From Deferribacteres bacterium JdFR-76 (lineage in GTDB: Bacteria; Zhuqueibacterota; JdFR-76), in the NCBI GenBank assembly GCA_002011685.1, contig MTOL01000231.1:1-6491 (forward strand): DNA of 6,491 bases, written 5' to 3'. The position numbers and the translations under genes are program-made. A model generated the notes under the pieces. The model ran no database searches. It saw nothing but the letters and a program-made list of their open reading frames with translations, and was not told where the DNA came from. Of this stretch, positions 1-5,784 are shown in pieces (the first letter of the stretch is position 1; each line of letters begins with the position of its first letter).

Positions 1-722
1 GGGAACACATAAGGCAGCACCCCCAGTTCATCCATAAGCTTGAAACCGATCGAAGGCTTGCGAGCTGCGAGTATCTTAAAGATCTCATCGGTAATGCGCT
101 CATTGGACACAATCTCCAGCCGCGGCGCCATCTTGCGAATGGCTTCTTTTGTGCGTTCTTCAATTTTAAACCGCAATCGTGTGGCAAACCGGATCGCCCG
201 CAGAATACGCAGCGGATCATCATAAAACGTCATTTCTGGATCCAGAGGAGTGCGGATGATCCGCCGCTGCAGATCCTCACGTCCATTAAACGGATCATAA
301 ACCTTGCCCCAATTCGCGGCATTCAACCCCACAGCGATGGCGTTGATGGTAAAATCGCGGCGCGATAGATCCGATTTCAGGTCTGCCTTCTTTACCCGCG
401 GTTTGCGGGAATGTTCCACGTACCATTCTTCCCGCGCCGTCACAAATTCCAGCTTGTATTCCTCCAGCTGTACCATTGCCGTCCCGAACCGGCGGTAAAC
501 CACCATACCCCGGGCTTTGAACTCTCGCTTAACCAGCCGAGCAAACTGAATGGCGTCCCCCTCAACCGTAAAATCGAGATCCGTACGGTTCACCTGAGCC
601 GGGTCCTCGGCCAGCAAAAGATCGCGGATAAACCCACCCACCACGTAGAGGGATATCCCTTCACGGTCTGCGAGATCGCCCAGTTCTTTCAGCAGAGGAG
701 GAAAATGCTCCGCCAGATTCAT
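1..722 (-). CDS. CCA tRNA nucleotidyltransferase / poly(A) polymerase family, N-terminal part (runs off left edge)
   Basis: This is a class II nucleotidyltransferase that adds or repairs the 3' CCA end of tRNAs in the cytoplasm. 240 codons are visible, covering the head and neck; the C-terminal body and stop lie beyond base 1. Numbering from the Met at 722, I see the nucleotide-binding GGFIRD (29-34), the metal-binding D48-L-D50 pair, the family signature RRDFTINAIA (121-130), GRED (147-150), the DDPLR nucleotide-selecting motif (168-172; EDxxR in many homologues) and a neck motif NERITDEIF (207-215). These place the family firmly; pure poly(A) polymerase activity cannot be excluded from sequence alone. 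Two adjacent ATGs occur (723-725 and 720-722). AAAGGG at 729-734 lies 3 bases before the first and 6 before the second, so I prefer 722. The gene stands alone, behind its own promoter and downstream of the barrel gene's terminator. Confidence 0.93.
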   Translation of the reverse strand, partial: MNLAEHFPPLLKELGDLADREGISLYVVGGFIRDLLLAEDPAQVNRTDLDFTVEGDAIQFARLVKREFKARGMVVYRRFGTAMVQLEEYKLEFVTAREEWYVEHSRKPRVKKADLKSDLSRRDFTINAIAVGLNAANWGKVYDPFNGREDLQRRIIRTPLDPEMTFYDDPLRILRAIRFATRLRFKIEERTKEAIRKMAPRLEIVSNERITDEIFKILAARKPSIGFKLMDELGVLPYVF

Positions 723-747
723 CATACACCCTTTAAAAGTCAGGCAA

Positions 748-777
748 ATAATATATAACTCCGTGTGCAAATTTCAA
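748..777 (-). promoter_or_regulatory. Probable sigma-70-type promoter of the CCA-adding enzyme gene
   Basis: On the minus strand, TTGAAA (772-777) is followed after 18 bases by TATTAT (748-753), or after 16 bases by the overlapping TATATT (750-755). Both elements match the -35/-10 consensus well. They sit in an AT-rich stretch between the upstream terminator (875-900) and the start codon at 722, giving a leader of roughly 20 bases. Function is inferred from consensus and position only. Confidence 0.55.
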
Positions 778-874
778 TTTTTATTCAAGTTAGAAAATCA
801 AGCAAAAAGATTGGCAGGCGAAACATTTATCAGTGGCCTTCCCTGCCATCACGGCTGTCCGGGTGAACCCCCCC

Positions 875-900
875 AAAAAAAGAGGGGCCGAAAGCCCCTC
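875..900 (-). terminator. Intrinsic (Rho-independent) terminator of the outer-membrane barrel gene
   Basis: Read on the minus strand this is a perfect 7-bp stem, GAGGGGC (894-900) pairing with GCCCCTC (882-888), with a 5-base TTTCG loop (889-893). It is followed at once by seven T residues (875-881). It lies about 48 bases beyond the stop codon of the barrel gene and points the same way, so it should separate that gene from the CCA-adding enzyme gene. Confidence 0.88.
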
Positions 901-947
901 CAGAATTGCCGCGTAACGAATCCGCTGCGTTTTTCGCATAAACAGTT

Positions 948-1535
948 CTAAAATAGCCCTCCCAGAGAAATTTGCATGCTCCCGTAGGTTTCCCCCTCTA
1001 CCTTCCGGAAAGAGTAATTTACCTGAATGAGTAACCTCGTCCCACTGGAAATGGGAATCCCGATGCCCCCTCCTAATAGCAGGCCGTATCCCCAATCAGA
1101 AGAGGTCGCATCCAATCCGGAACCCTGTACCACCATCCGGGCGAAACCGGCATCGCCACGCACAAATAGTCCCTGCCCGATAAGGTTGTTCAAAAAATAC
1201 ATCATGCTGAAAGAATATAAATAACCGTTGATTTGAACATAGCTTCCTTCCACATCGTATCTATCGCTCCAGCCGTTCACAATGGCTCCCAGAATCGTCC
1301 TTTCTCCCTTTGGCCAATAAAACCCCAGCACATCCAGAGCCAGAGACGTATGGGTAACACCCGGCAGATCTTTCAGAAGGTCCAGTACCTGATCCAGTTC
1401 GCTGGGATAGCTGAGCCCCGTGTAGCCGATCCCCCAGTAAGTGTACCACGATTCCAGGCGGTTTTTTGAATAGCTGTCCTGCACCGCGCCCACCAGCAGA
1501 AACACGCAAACTGCCACCAGCAATCCCTTCTTCAT
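948..1535 (-). CDS. Probable small outer-membrane beta-barrel protein (195 aa)
   Basis: I do not recognise a specific family. The N-terminus is a signal peptide: MKKG, a hydrophobic core LLVAVCVFLLVGA (5-17), and likely cleavage near SYS/K at residue 23. The rest alternates polar and hydrophobic/aromatic residues in about eight amphipathic segments: around 30-43, 61-74, 80-93, 98-114, 122-137, 148-162, 166-179 and 184-195. It ends in Phe, the usual C-terminal signal for insertion by the BAM machinery. The size and strand count fit an OmpX/OmpA-type 8-stranded barrel. The start was chosen from two adjacent ATGs (1536-1538 and 1533-1535): the Shine-Dalgarno AAGGAG (1542-1547) lies 6 bases before the second. 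A longer reading to 1583 lacks support because it puts 16 residues before the signal peptide. A strong terminator follows. The ligand or role is unknown. Confidence 0.78.
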   Translation of the reverse strand: MKKGLLVAVCVFLLVGAVQDSYSKNRLESWYTYWGIGYTGLSYPSELDQVLDLLKDLPGVTHTSLALDVLGFYWPKGERTILGAIVNGWSDRYDVEGSYVQINGYLYSFSMMYFLNNLIGQGLFVRGDAGFARMVVQGSGLDATSSDWGYGLLLGGGIGIPISSGTRLLIQVNYSFRKVEGETYGSMQISLGGLF

Positions 1536-1701
1536 CATTGGCTCCTTTCCGTTGGTTTGATCTGTTGCATTACACCGCAGCAAAAAATGCCACTTGCGTT
1601 CAAAAATCAGCCAGAAAATGTTTTAAGATTGCGGAAACTTTCTTATTCCTTTCAGACAGGCAATCGGAACTCGACTCTTGAAACTGGACACAATATTTAA
1701 C

Positions 1702-1729
1702 AAAGTAGCCCATGAAAAAACAAATTCAA
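1702..1729 (-). promoter_or_regulatory. Weak promoter candidate for the barrel gene
   Basis: On the minus strand TTGAAT (1724-1729) and TACTTT (1702-1707) are separated by 16 bases. The match to sigma-70 consensus is moderate. It would give a long leader of about 160 bases before the start at 1535, so it may be fortuitous. Confidence 0.22.
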
Positions 1730-1767
1730 GCCAAAAAAACCATTTTCGTTTTGACCAGAATATTTTC

Positions 1768-1785
1768 CCTTCCGGCTCCGGAAGG
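1768..1785. repeat. Perfect 8-bp inverted repeat between minus-strand genes
   Basis: CCTTCCGG (1768-1775) and CCGGAAGG (1778-1785) flank a 2-base CT centre. As RNA it would fold as a stem with a 4- to 6-base loop. It lies about 100 bases downstream of the 307-residue protein's stop. No T-run follows on either strand (minus-strand flank GGGAAAATATT), so it is not a standard intrinsic terminator. It could be a terminator variant, an mRNA 3'-end stabiliser or a protein-binding palindrome. The structure is certain and the function unknown. Confidence 0.5.
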
Positions 1786-1886
1786 TGCGCCATATCAAAT
1801 ACAGCGGGCAAACACATTCAACCATGCCGAATGCGGCGGGAACAGCAGGAAGAACAGGGAGGCAGGCAATGTGGGAAAGATTTCAC

Positions 1887-2810
1887 CTACTTTTTCTTTT
1901 CCCAGCGGACATTTTGGAGCTTTCCCTTCTTGAAAAACAGGTAATACTCCGTATCCGCAACTCCCTCATAAACCCACACTTCCTGCTCGGCCCCATCCTT
2001 GCTGCGGCGCATCTCAATCCGTAGCGGCTCACCCCAGCTCAGAATTACCAGCTCCGGCGTCATCCCCTTTCGCAGCTGCCGCCGTTCAATGAGCTGCCAA
2101 TCCTGTAGGCGGACGTAGCGAAAGCGGTCCCTCGGATCGTACGTGTACCAGTCTTTGATGAACTCTGCATAATTCTTGCTGAGCACATACCCTTTGCGCC
2201 CATCCGAAGTTGCCAGAATAAACTTTAGCGGAAAGTTCCCGTAATCTCCCCATTGCACATCTTTCAGATAGACCGGTTCCAGATGTTTCAAACGAACAGC
2301 GTGTTTGCTGTCAAGGCTGTACAGAATATGCCGGTCTCGTGCCCAAAGCTTCTGGCCAATACGGGACCGGGCCTCTTCATAATCGTCCACAAAACCGAAA
2401 TTAAAAGGCCCGGACTCCCCGTCATCCCAGAAAAAAACGCTCCGCCCGTCTTCCAAGCGGACCTTCCAGAAAAATCCCATGCGCCAGTAGCTCTCCGTTT
2501 CTTTCGTAATGTGGATCTGACCCAGCCAGACTTCCTCAATTGTGCCTTCGCAAAACAGAAGATCTTCCTTTTTTGGCTTGGAGTGATCCAGATCAAAGGG
2601 ATCATAATACCAGTCAAAATAGGGATTTTTTCCCTTGGGATTTGGGCAGGGCAAAAAACGAATCCGCTTGCCAAGCCAGTTGCGCCGCTGGTCCTGGAAA
2701 AACTGGCCAGGATCTTCAATGCGCGAAATTAGTCCTTCCCGCTGGGCATTGGCCGGCGTCAGCCAAATGGCTACCAAAAACAGGACAAGACCAAGCCGGT
2801 TCCGCCGCAT
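1887..2810 (-). CDS. Exported protein with C-terminal BamE/SmpA-like domain (307 aa), function unknown
   Basis: The protein begins with a clear signal peptide: MRRNR, hydrophobic core at 6-18, and PANA/Q cleavage after residue 22. No Cys follows, so it is not a lipoprotein. The middle part (about 30-240) is rich in Trp, Tyr and charged residues, with NWLGKRIRF near 44-52 and a second module (LKFILATSDGRKGYVL) that could be SH3-like; I do not recognise it. The last 64 residues (244-307) resemble BamE/SmpA/OmlA-type domains: RKGMTPELVILSWGEP, a strand VWVY, then YYLFFKKGKLQNV. That domain is usually found in envelope lipoproteins and beta-lactamase-inhibitor-like folds. A periplasmic or cell-surface location is inferred. 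AGGG (2818-2821) stands 7 bases before the ATG. The gene starts 35 bases after the Cys-Cys protein's stop, so the two are probably co-transcribed. Confidence 0.82.
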   Translation of the reverse strand: MRRNRLGLVLFLVAIWLTPANAQREGLISRIEDPGQFFQDQRRNWLGKRIRFLPCPNPKGKNPYFDWYYDPFDLDHSKPKKEDLLFCEGTIEEVWLGQIHITKETESYWRMGFFWKVRLEDGRSVFFWDDGESGPFNFGFVDDYEEARSRIGQKLWARDRHILYSLDSKHAVRLKHLEPVYLKDVQWGDYGNFPLKFILATSDGRKGYVLSKNYAEFIKDWYTYDPRDRFRYVRLQDWQLIERRQLRKGMTPELVILSWGEPLRIEMRRSKDGAEQEVWVYEGVADTEYYLFFKKGKLQNVRWEKKK

Positions 2811-2845
2811 CCGCGCACCCTATTTTTGAGAAAAACTGCCATCCA

Positions 2846-3265
2846 TCAACTCCAGCCGGCAGCCTCGTGCAAGCGCTTTTCCACCTCCAGAAGCAGCGTC
2901 TTCTGTTCCGGAACCACGCCGGAAAAAAGCAGCTCACCGTCCATTACAATGGCAGGCAACCGGAACAGAAACAACAGCGCTCGCAGCCGGGCAATGGAAA
3001 AACTTCTGAAGCGGAACCAGTCTCTCAGGAGCTGCGGGAACAAGTAAGAAACATTGCGCGGATCCACATGAACAATTTCCAGAACCGGACCGAAACGGTC
3101 CCGCAGGGCACGATCCAGCGGAGACAGCCTTTGCAGCAGATGCCGCTGTTCGGCAAAAAGAGACATTCCCTGATCGAAACGCCAGTCGCCCTCTAGCTTA
3201 CCACAACAGTCGCTGCCTGTCAGCTGTCCCTCGCTTTCACGGATAAAAAACACACGGTGCTTCAT
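2846..3265 (-). CDS. Thioredoxin-fold-like protein with Cys-Cys motif (139 aa)
   Basis: This is a small protein with no signal peptide, so it is probably cytoplasmic. A first beta strand (VFFIRE, 5-10) leads to SDCCGK (18-23), with adjacent cysteines where thioredoxin-fold proteins carry their CxxC. A second strand and loop, LEIVHVDPRN (62-71), precede helical segments. RLPAIVMDGELLFSG (102-116) has the layout of a thioredoxin-fold cis-proline loop (Pro104) and final beta hairpin. Redox, metal- or metalloid-binding roles are all possible. The fold assignment is my inference from motif order; I cannot name the family. An in-frame start upstream at 3298 exists, but I choose 3265 because GGGAG (3273-3277) lies 7 bases before that ATG. 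It is the first gene of the leftward unit, with the 307-residue exported protein 35 bases downstream. Confidence 0.75.
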   Translation of the reverse strand: MKHRVFFIRESEGQLTGSDCCGKLEGDWRFDQGMSLFAEQRHLLQRLSPLDRALRDRFGPVLEIVHVDPRNVSYLFPQLLRDWFRFRSFSIARLRALLFLFRLPAIVMDGELLFSGVVPEQKTLLLEVEKRLHEAAGWS

Positions 3266-3409
3266 AGCAAGACTCCCGAAAAAATGTAAAAAATCCACGG
3301 AGAAAATGCACCAGAAAAAATTTCCAGCCCCCCTTGCAAAGCGGCTGAAACAAACTTTTCTCCCTGTCGTAATTGTTTAAAGCATACTGAAACGGAGGAA
3401 AGAAAAACC
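3266..3409. promoter_or_regulatory. Divergent intergenic region between the leftward genes and the export operon
   Basis: This gap should hold the promoters for the leftward Cys-Cys/307-residue pair and for the rightward adaptor-permease operon. It is rich in A and T runs. I found no pair of elements matching sigma-70 consensus well in either direction. An imperfect stem, CAGCC (3325-3329) with GGCTG (3343-3347) around a 13-base loop, is followed on the minus strand by GGAAATTTTTT; it could be an operator or leader structure. GGAGG at 3394-3398 is the adaptor's ribosome binding site, 11 bases from its ATG. Confidence 0.4.
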
Positions 3410-4498
3410 ATGAAGCGAAAGATCCTCTGGATGACACCTCTTCTGGGGGTGATTCTGGTAATCGTGCTGATTGCTACCGGCAAAAAGAAACCGGCTGCCA
3501 GTCACCTGAGCACCGTTAAGGTAAGCCGAGGCACGGTGATCGAAAAAGCCCTTGCTATCGGTACCATTGAACCGGTCAGCCAGATCTCGGTCAAATCAAA
3601 AATTTCGGGCGTCGTGAAGCGCCTCTTCGTGGACGAGGGTGACTACGTGAAAAAAGGAGAACCTCTCCTCGAAGTGCAGCCGGAACCTACCCCCATGGAA
3701 CTTGCCGAAGCCAAGCGTCAGGTAGAACTGGCCCGTATTGAAATGGAAAACTTGCGTCTGGAATGGAACCGCCAGAAAAAACTGTACGAAGAAGGCTTGG
3801 TCTCCGAGAAACAGCTGGAAGACGCAGAGAGGGCTTTCCGTCAGGCGCAGATCCGCTACAAAATTGCCTCGGAGAGACTGGCGCTTCTGGAAAAAGGAAA
3901 GGTGCAGGTGGAAAATATGAATATCGAGACCATCGTGCGGGCCCCTATTTCCGGCTATGTCCTTGAGCGGAACATCGAACCGGGAGATCCGGTGGTCCCG
4001 CTTACCTCCTACCAGGAGGGCACCGTCCTCATGCGTATTGCAGACATGAGCCAGCTGATTTTCCGTGGCACCGTGGATGAAATTGACGTCGGTAAACTCC
4101 GTGAAGGGATGCAAGCAGACATCCAGATCGGTGCTCTCCCCAACATCACCATTAAGGGTAAGGTGAGTAAAATTGCCCTTAAGTCCACCAAGCGGGAAAA
4201 CGCAACCGTCTTCCCGGTGGAAATTCGTCTGCAGCCCGATTCGGGTGTTACCCTGCGCGCAGGCTATTCCGCCAATGCCACCATCATCGTTGAAAAACAC
4301 GAAAACGTGCTGACGATCCCGGAACGGGTTGTCATCTTCCGTGACGGGAAAACATTTGTACGCGTGCCCGGGCCAGACGGCAATCCCGTGGAAAAAGAAA
4401 TCGAAATAGGCCTGAGCAACGCCATCACCGTGGAAGTCATTAGCGGGCTGAAAGAGGGTGATCCGGTTTACGAAAAACCAGTTCGCAAGATCGAATAG
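3410..4498 (+). CDS. MacA/HlyD-type periplasmic adaptor (membrane fusion protein) of an ABC export system
   Basis: This protein bridges an inner-membrane permease and an outer-membrane TolC-like channel. It has an N-terminal membrane anchor (about 6-23, after MKRK). The first half of the lipoyl domain is at about 57-90 (VKSKISGVVKRLFVDEGDYV within it). An alpha-helical hairpin spans roughly 95-168. The second lipoyl half is APISGYVLERNIEPGD (178-193). A beta-barrel domain follows at about 207-295 (FRGTVDEIDVGKLREGM), then a membrane-proximal domain to 362. At the hairpin tip R121, L125 and S132 have the R-x3-L-x6-S spacing that MacA and AcrA use to touch TolC. The length of 362 residues is normal. 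The ATG follows GGAGG at 3394-3398. It is first in an operon with two permeases, 50 bases apart from the next gene. The substrate is unknown; macrolides, peptides or lipids are all possible for this family. Confidence 0.93.
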   Translation: MKRKILWMTPLLGVILVIVLIATGKKKPAASHLSTVKVSRGTVIEKALAIGTIEPVSQISVKSKISGVVKRLFVDEGDYVKKGEPLLEVQPEPTPMELAEAKRQVELARIEMENLRLEWNRQKKLYEEGLVSEKQLEDAERAFRQAQIRYKIASERLALLEKGKVQVENMNIETIVRAPISGYVLERNIEPGDPVVPLTSYQEGTVLMRIADMSQLIFRGTVDEIDVGKLREGMQADIQIGALPNITIKGKVSKIALKSTKRENATVFPVEIRLQPDSGVTLRAGYSANATIIVEKHENVLTIPERVVIFRDGKTFVRVPGPDGNPVEKEIEIGLSNAITVEVISGLKEGDPVYEKPVRKIE

Positions 4499-4507
4499 CA
4501 TTCCGTT

Positions 4508-4536
4508 TTGAGTCAACCCAATCTTGGGAGTATATT
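4508..4536 (+). promoter_or_regulatory. Possible internal promoter before the first permease, with inverted repeat in the spacer
   Basis: TTGAGT (4508-4513) and TATATT (4531-4536) are exactly 17 bases apart, a good sigma-70 match. Transcription would start near 4543, only about 6 bases before the ATG at 4549, giving an almost leaderless message; consistent with this, the ATG has no good Shine-Dalgarno site. The spacer contains the inverted repeat CCCAA-TC-TTGGG (4517-4528), and TTGAGTCAA (4508-4516) is itself palindromic, so a regulator could bind here. This is consensus matching only. Confidence 0.42.
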
Positions 4537-4548
4537 CGGATAGAGATC

Positions 4549-5781
4549 ATGCCGCTCTGGATTGCTTTACAGGAATTCTGGCACGACCTGCGCCAGCAGA
4601 AGCTGCGGGCTTTTTTGACCATTCTTGGCATCACCTGGGGTACCGTCGCCGTGGTGGTACTTCTCGCTTTCGGTTTCGGCTTTAAAAAACAGACAGAAAA
4701 AAATATGCACGGACTGGGTGAAGCCATTACCATCGTGTTCCCCGGCCAAACCACAAAACCCTACCAGGGGTTCGGAATCGGCAGGTGGATCCGGTTCCAC
4801 ATGGAAGATGCGGACTTACTGGCCCGCGAAATTCCTCAAATCCATACGGTTTGTCCCGAATTCGCCCGATGGAATTCTACGGTGCGCTACAGAGATAAGC
4901 AGATCAAACCGCTGGTGAGCGGCGTTCCGCCAGAGTACGCGGAAATCCGCAACATTTTCCCCCAGCCAGGAGGCCGGTTCATCAACCTTCTGGATGAACG
5001 GCACCGGAGGCATGTCATTTTCCTCGGTGATTCCCTCAAATATCTGCTTTTTGGCAATAAAAAAGCAGTTGGGCAGTATGTTTCACTGGATGGTGTCCCG
5101 TTCCTCGTCATCGGAGTAATGCAGCATAAAAACCAGAACTCCAGCTACAACCGCCGTGACGAAGATCGGGCCTTTATTCCCCTCTCCACGTTCTCGACAT
5201 TTTACGGAGAAAAAATCATCAATAATCTGGTGATCAAACCAAAAGACCCGCGGCTTTCCCCCCATATCACGGAACGGCTTTACCAAGTGCTTGGCCGCAA
5301 ATACCGGTTCGATCCCACTGACAAAAACGCTCTTTTCATATGGGATACCACAGAATTCGATAAGATTGCCCTCTATTTTTTCCTCGGATTTAACCTGTTC
5401 ATGGCCATTGTGGGCAGTCTCACGCTCATTGTGGGTGGCATTGGCGTCGCCAATATCATGTATGTGGTGGTTCAGGAGCGCATGCGTGAAATCGGTATCC
5501 GCCGTGCCGTGGGTGCCAAAAGGCTGCACATTCTGGCCCAGTTTTTTCTGGAAGCCTTCGCCATCGTTCTGGCTGGCTCATTGCTGGGCTTTTCGATTGC
5601 CTGGGCCCTTACCCGCCTGGCACGGCTGATCCCCATGGAGCGTTACATGGGTTACCCGGAATTTTCTCCGACTGTGGTTCTCATCGCATCACTCATTCTG
5701 GGAGCGGTGGCTTTTGCTGCCGGTTTTTTCCCGGCCCGCCGGGCAGCCCGTCTTGACCCCGTGCAATGCTTGAGGCAATAA
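4549..5781 (+). CDS. MacB/FtsX-type ABC transporter permease, no fused ATPase (410 aa)
   Basis: This is an inner-membrane permease of the type VII (MacB/LolCDE/FtsX) ABC superfamily, which uses cytoplasmic ATP hydrolysis to drive export or mechanical work in the periplasm. TM1 is at about 21-45 (LTILGITWGTVAVVVLLAF). The large periplasmic MacB-core domain runs to about 270. TM2 is at about 273-308 (IVGGIGVANIMYVVVQE), followed by the coupling helix ERMREIGIRRAVGAKR (310-325), TM3 at about 328-355 and TM4 at about 375-395. It ends in the family's typical FFPARRAARLDPVQCLR. Unlike E. coli MacB, it lacks the N-terminal ATPase domain and starts directly before TM1, so a separate ATPase is required. 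It lies 50 bases after the adaptor gene and 3 bases before the second permease. Only a weak ribosome binding site is visible (TAGAGATC). The substrate is unknown. Confidence 0.93.
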   Translation: MPLWIALQEFWHDLRQQKLRAFLTILGITWGTVAVVVLLAFGFGFKKQTEKNMHGLGEAITIVFPGQTTKPYQGFGIGRWIRFHMEDADLLAREIPQIHTVCPEFARWNSTVRYRDKQIKPLVSGVPPEYAEIRNIFPQPGGRFINLLDERHRRHVIFLGDSLKYLLFGNKKAVGQYVSLDGVPFLVIGVMQHKNQNSSYNRRDEDRAFIPLSTFSTFYGEKIINNLVIKPKDPRLSPHITERLYQVLGRKYRFDPTDKNALFIWDTTEFDKIALYFFLGFNLFMAIVGSLTLIVGGIGVANIMYVVVQERMREIGIRRAVGAKRLHILAQFFLEAFAIVLAGSLLGFSIAWALTRLARLIPMERYMGYPEFSPTVVLIASLILGAVAFAAGFFPARRAARLDPVQCLRQ

Positions 5782-5784
5782 AAC

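Larger units (their letters stand above)
1536..1886. other. Intergenic region of about 350 bases, no convincing gene
   Basis: This gap separates two minus-strand genes. Short open frames exist on both strands, but none has a Shine-Dalgarno site or recognisable protein. It holds a perfect inverted repeat (1768-1785), A/T-rich runs at 1715-1745, and a weak minus-strand promoter candidate (1702-1729) that could serve the barrel gene. The region next to the barrel start (1540-1700) shows no better promoter match. Confidence 0.6.

Noticed and set aside
790..1095. 101-codon minus-strand frame over the barrel gene's end and its terminator
   Set aside because: It reads through a strong intrinsic terminator in a different frame from the barrel gene, and no start signal is visible.
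1623..1817. 64-codon minus-strand frame with a hydrophobic Trp/Phe-rich stretch
   Set aside because: It could look like a small membrane protein, but there is no Shine-Dalgarno site before its ATG, it runs through the 1768-1785 palindrome and AT-rich runs, and the hydrophobicity comes from T-rich DNA.
1678..1944. Overlapping plus-strand short frames in the intergenic gap
   Set aside because: They run into the 3' end of the 307-residue gene on the other strand, lack ribosome binding sites and have no familiar composition.
2540..3196. 218-codon plus-strand open frame across the two minus-strand genes
   Set aside because: It overlaps both supported genes antisense, has low-complexity Gln/Arg-rich sequence and no recognisable domain.
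3325..3347. Imperfect stem CAGCC/GGCTG as a terminator between the divergent genes
   Set aside because: No gene ends here, since both neighbours start away from it. The stem is only 5 bp with a 13-base loop, so I list it only as a possible regulatory structure.
3596..4516. 306-codon open frame on the minus strand opposite the adaptor gene
   Set aside because: It lies entirely opposite a clearly recognised gene, is rich in His and Phe as expected from reverse-reading its codons, and shows no motif or plausible start signal.
5083..5529. 148-codon minus-strand frame opposite the first permease
   Set aside because: It is antisense to conserved permease sequence including TM2 and the coupling helix, with no independent support.
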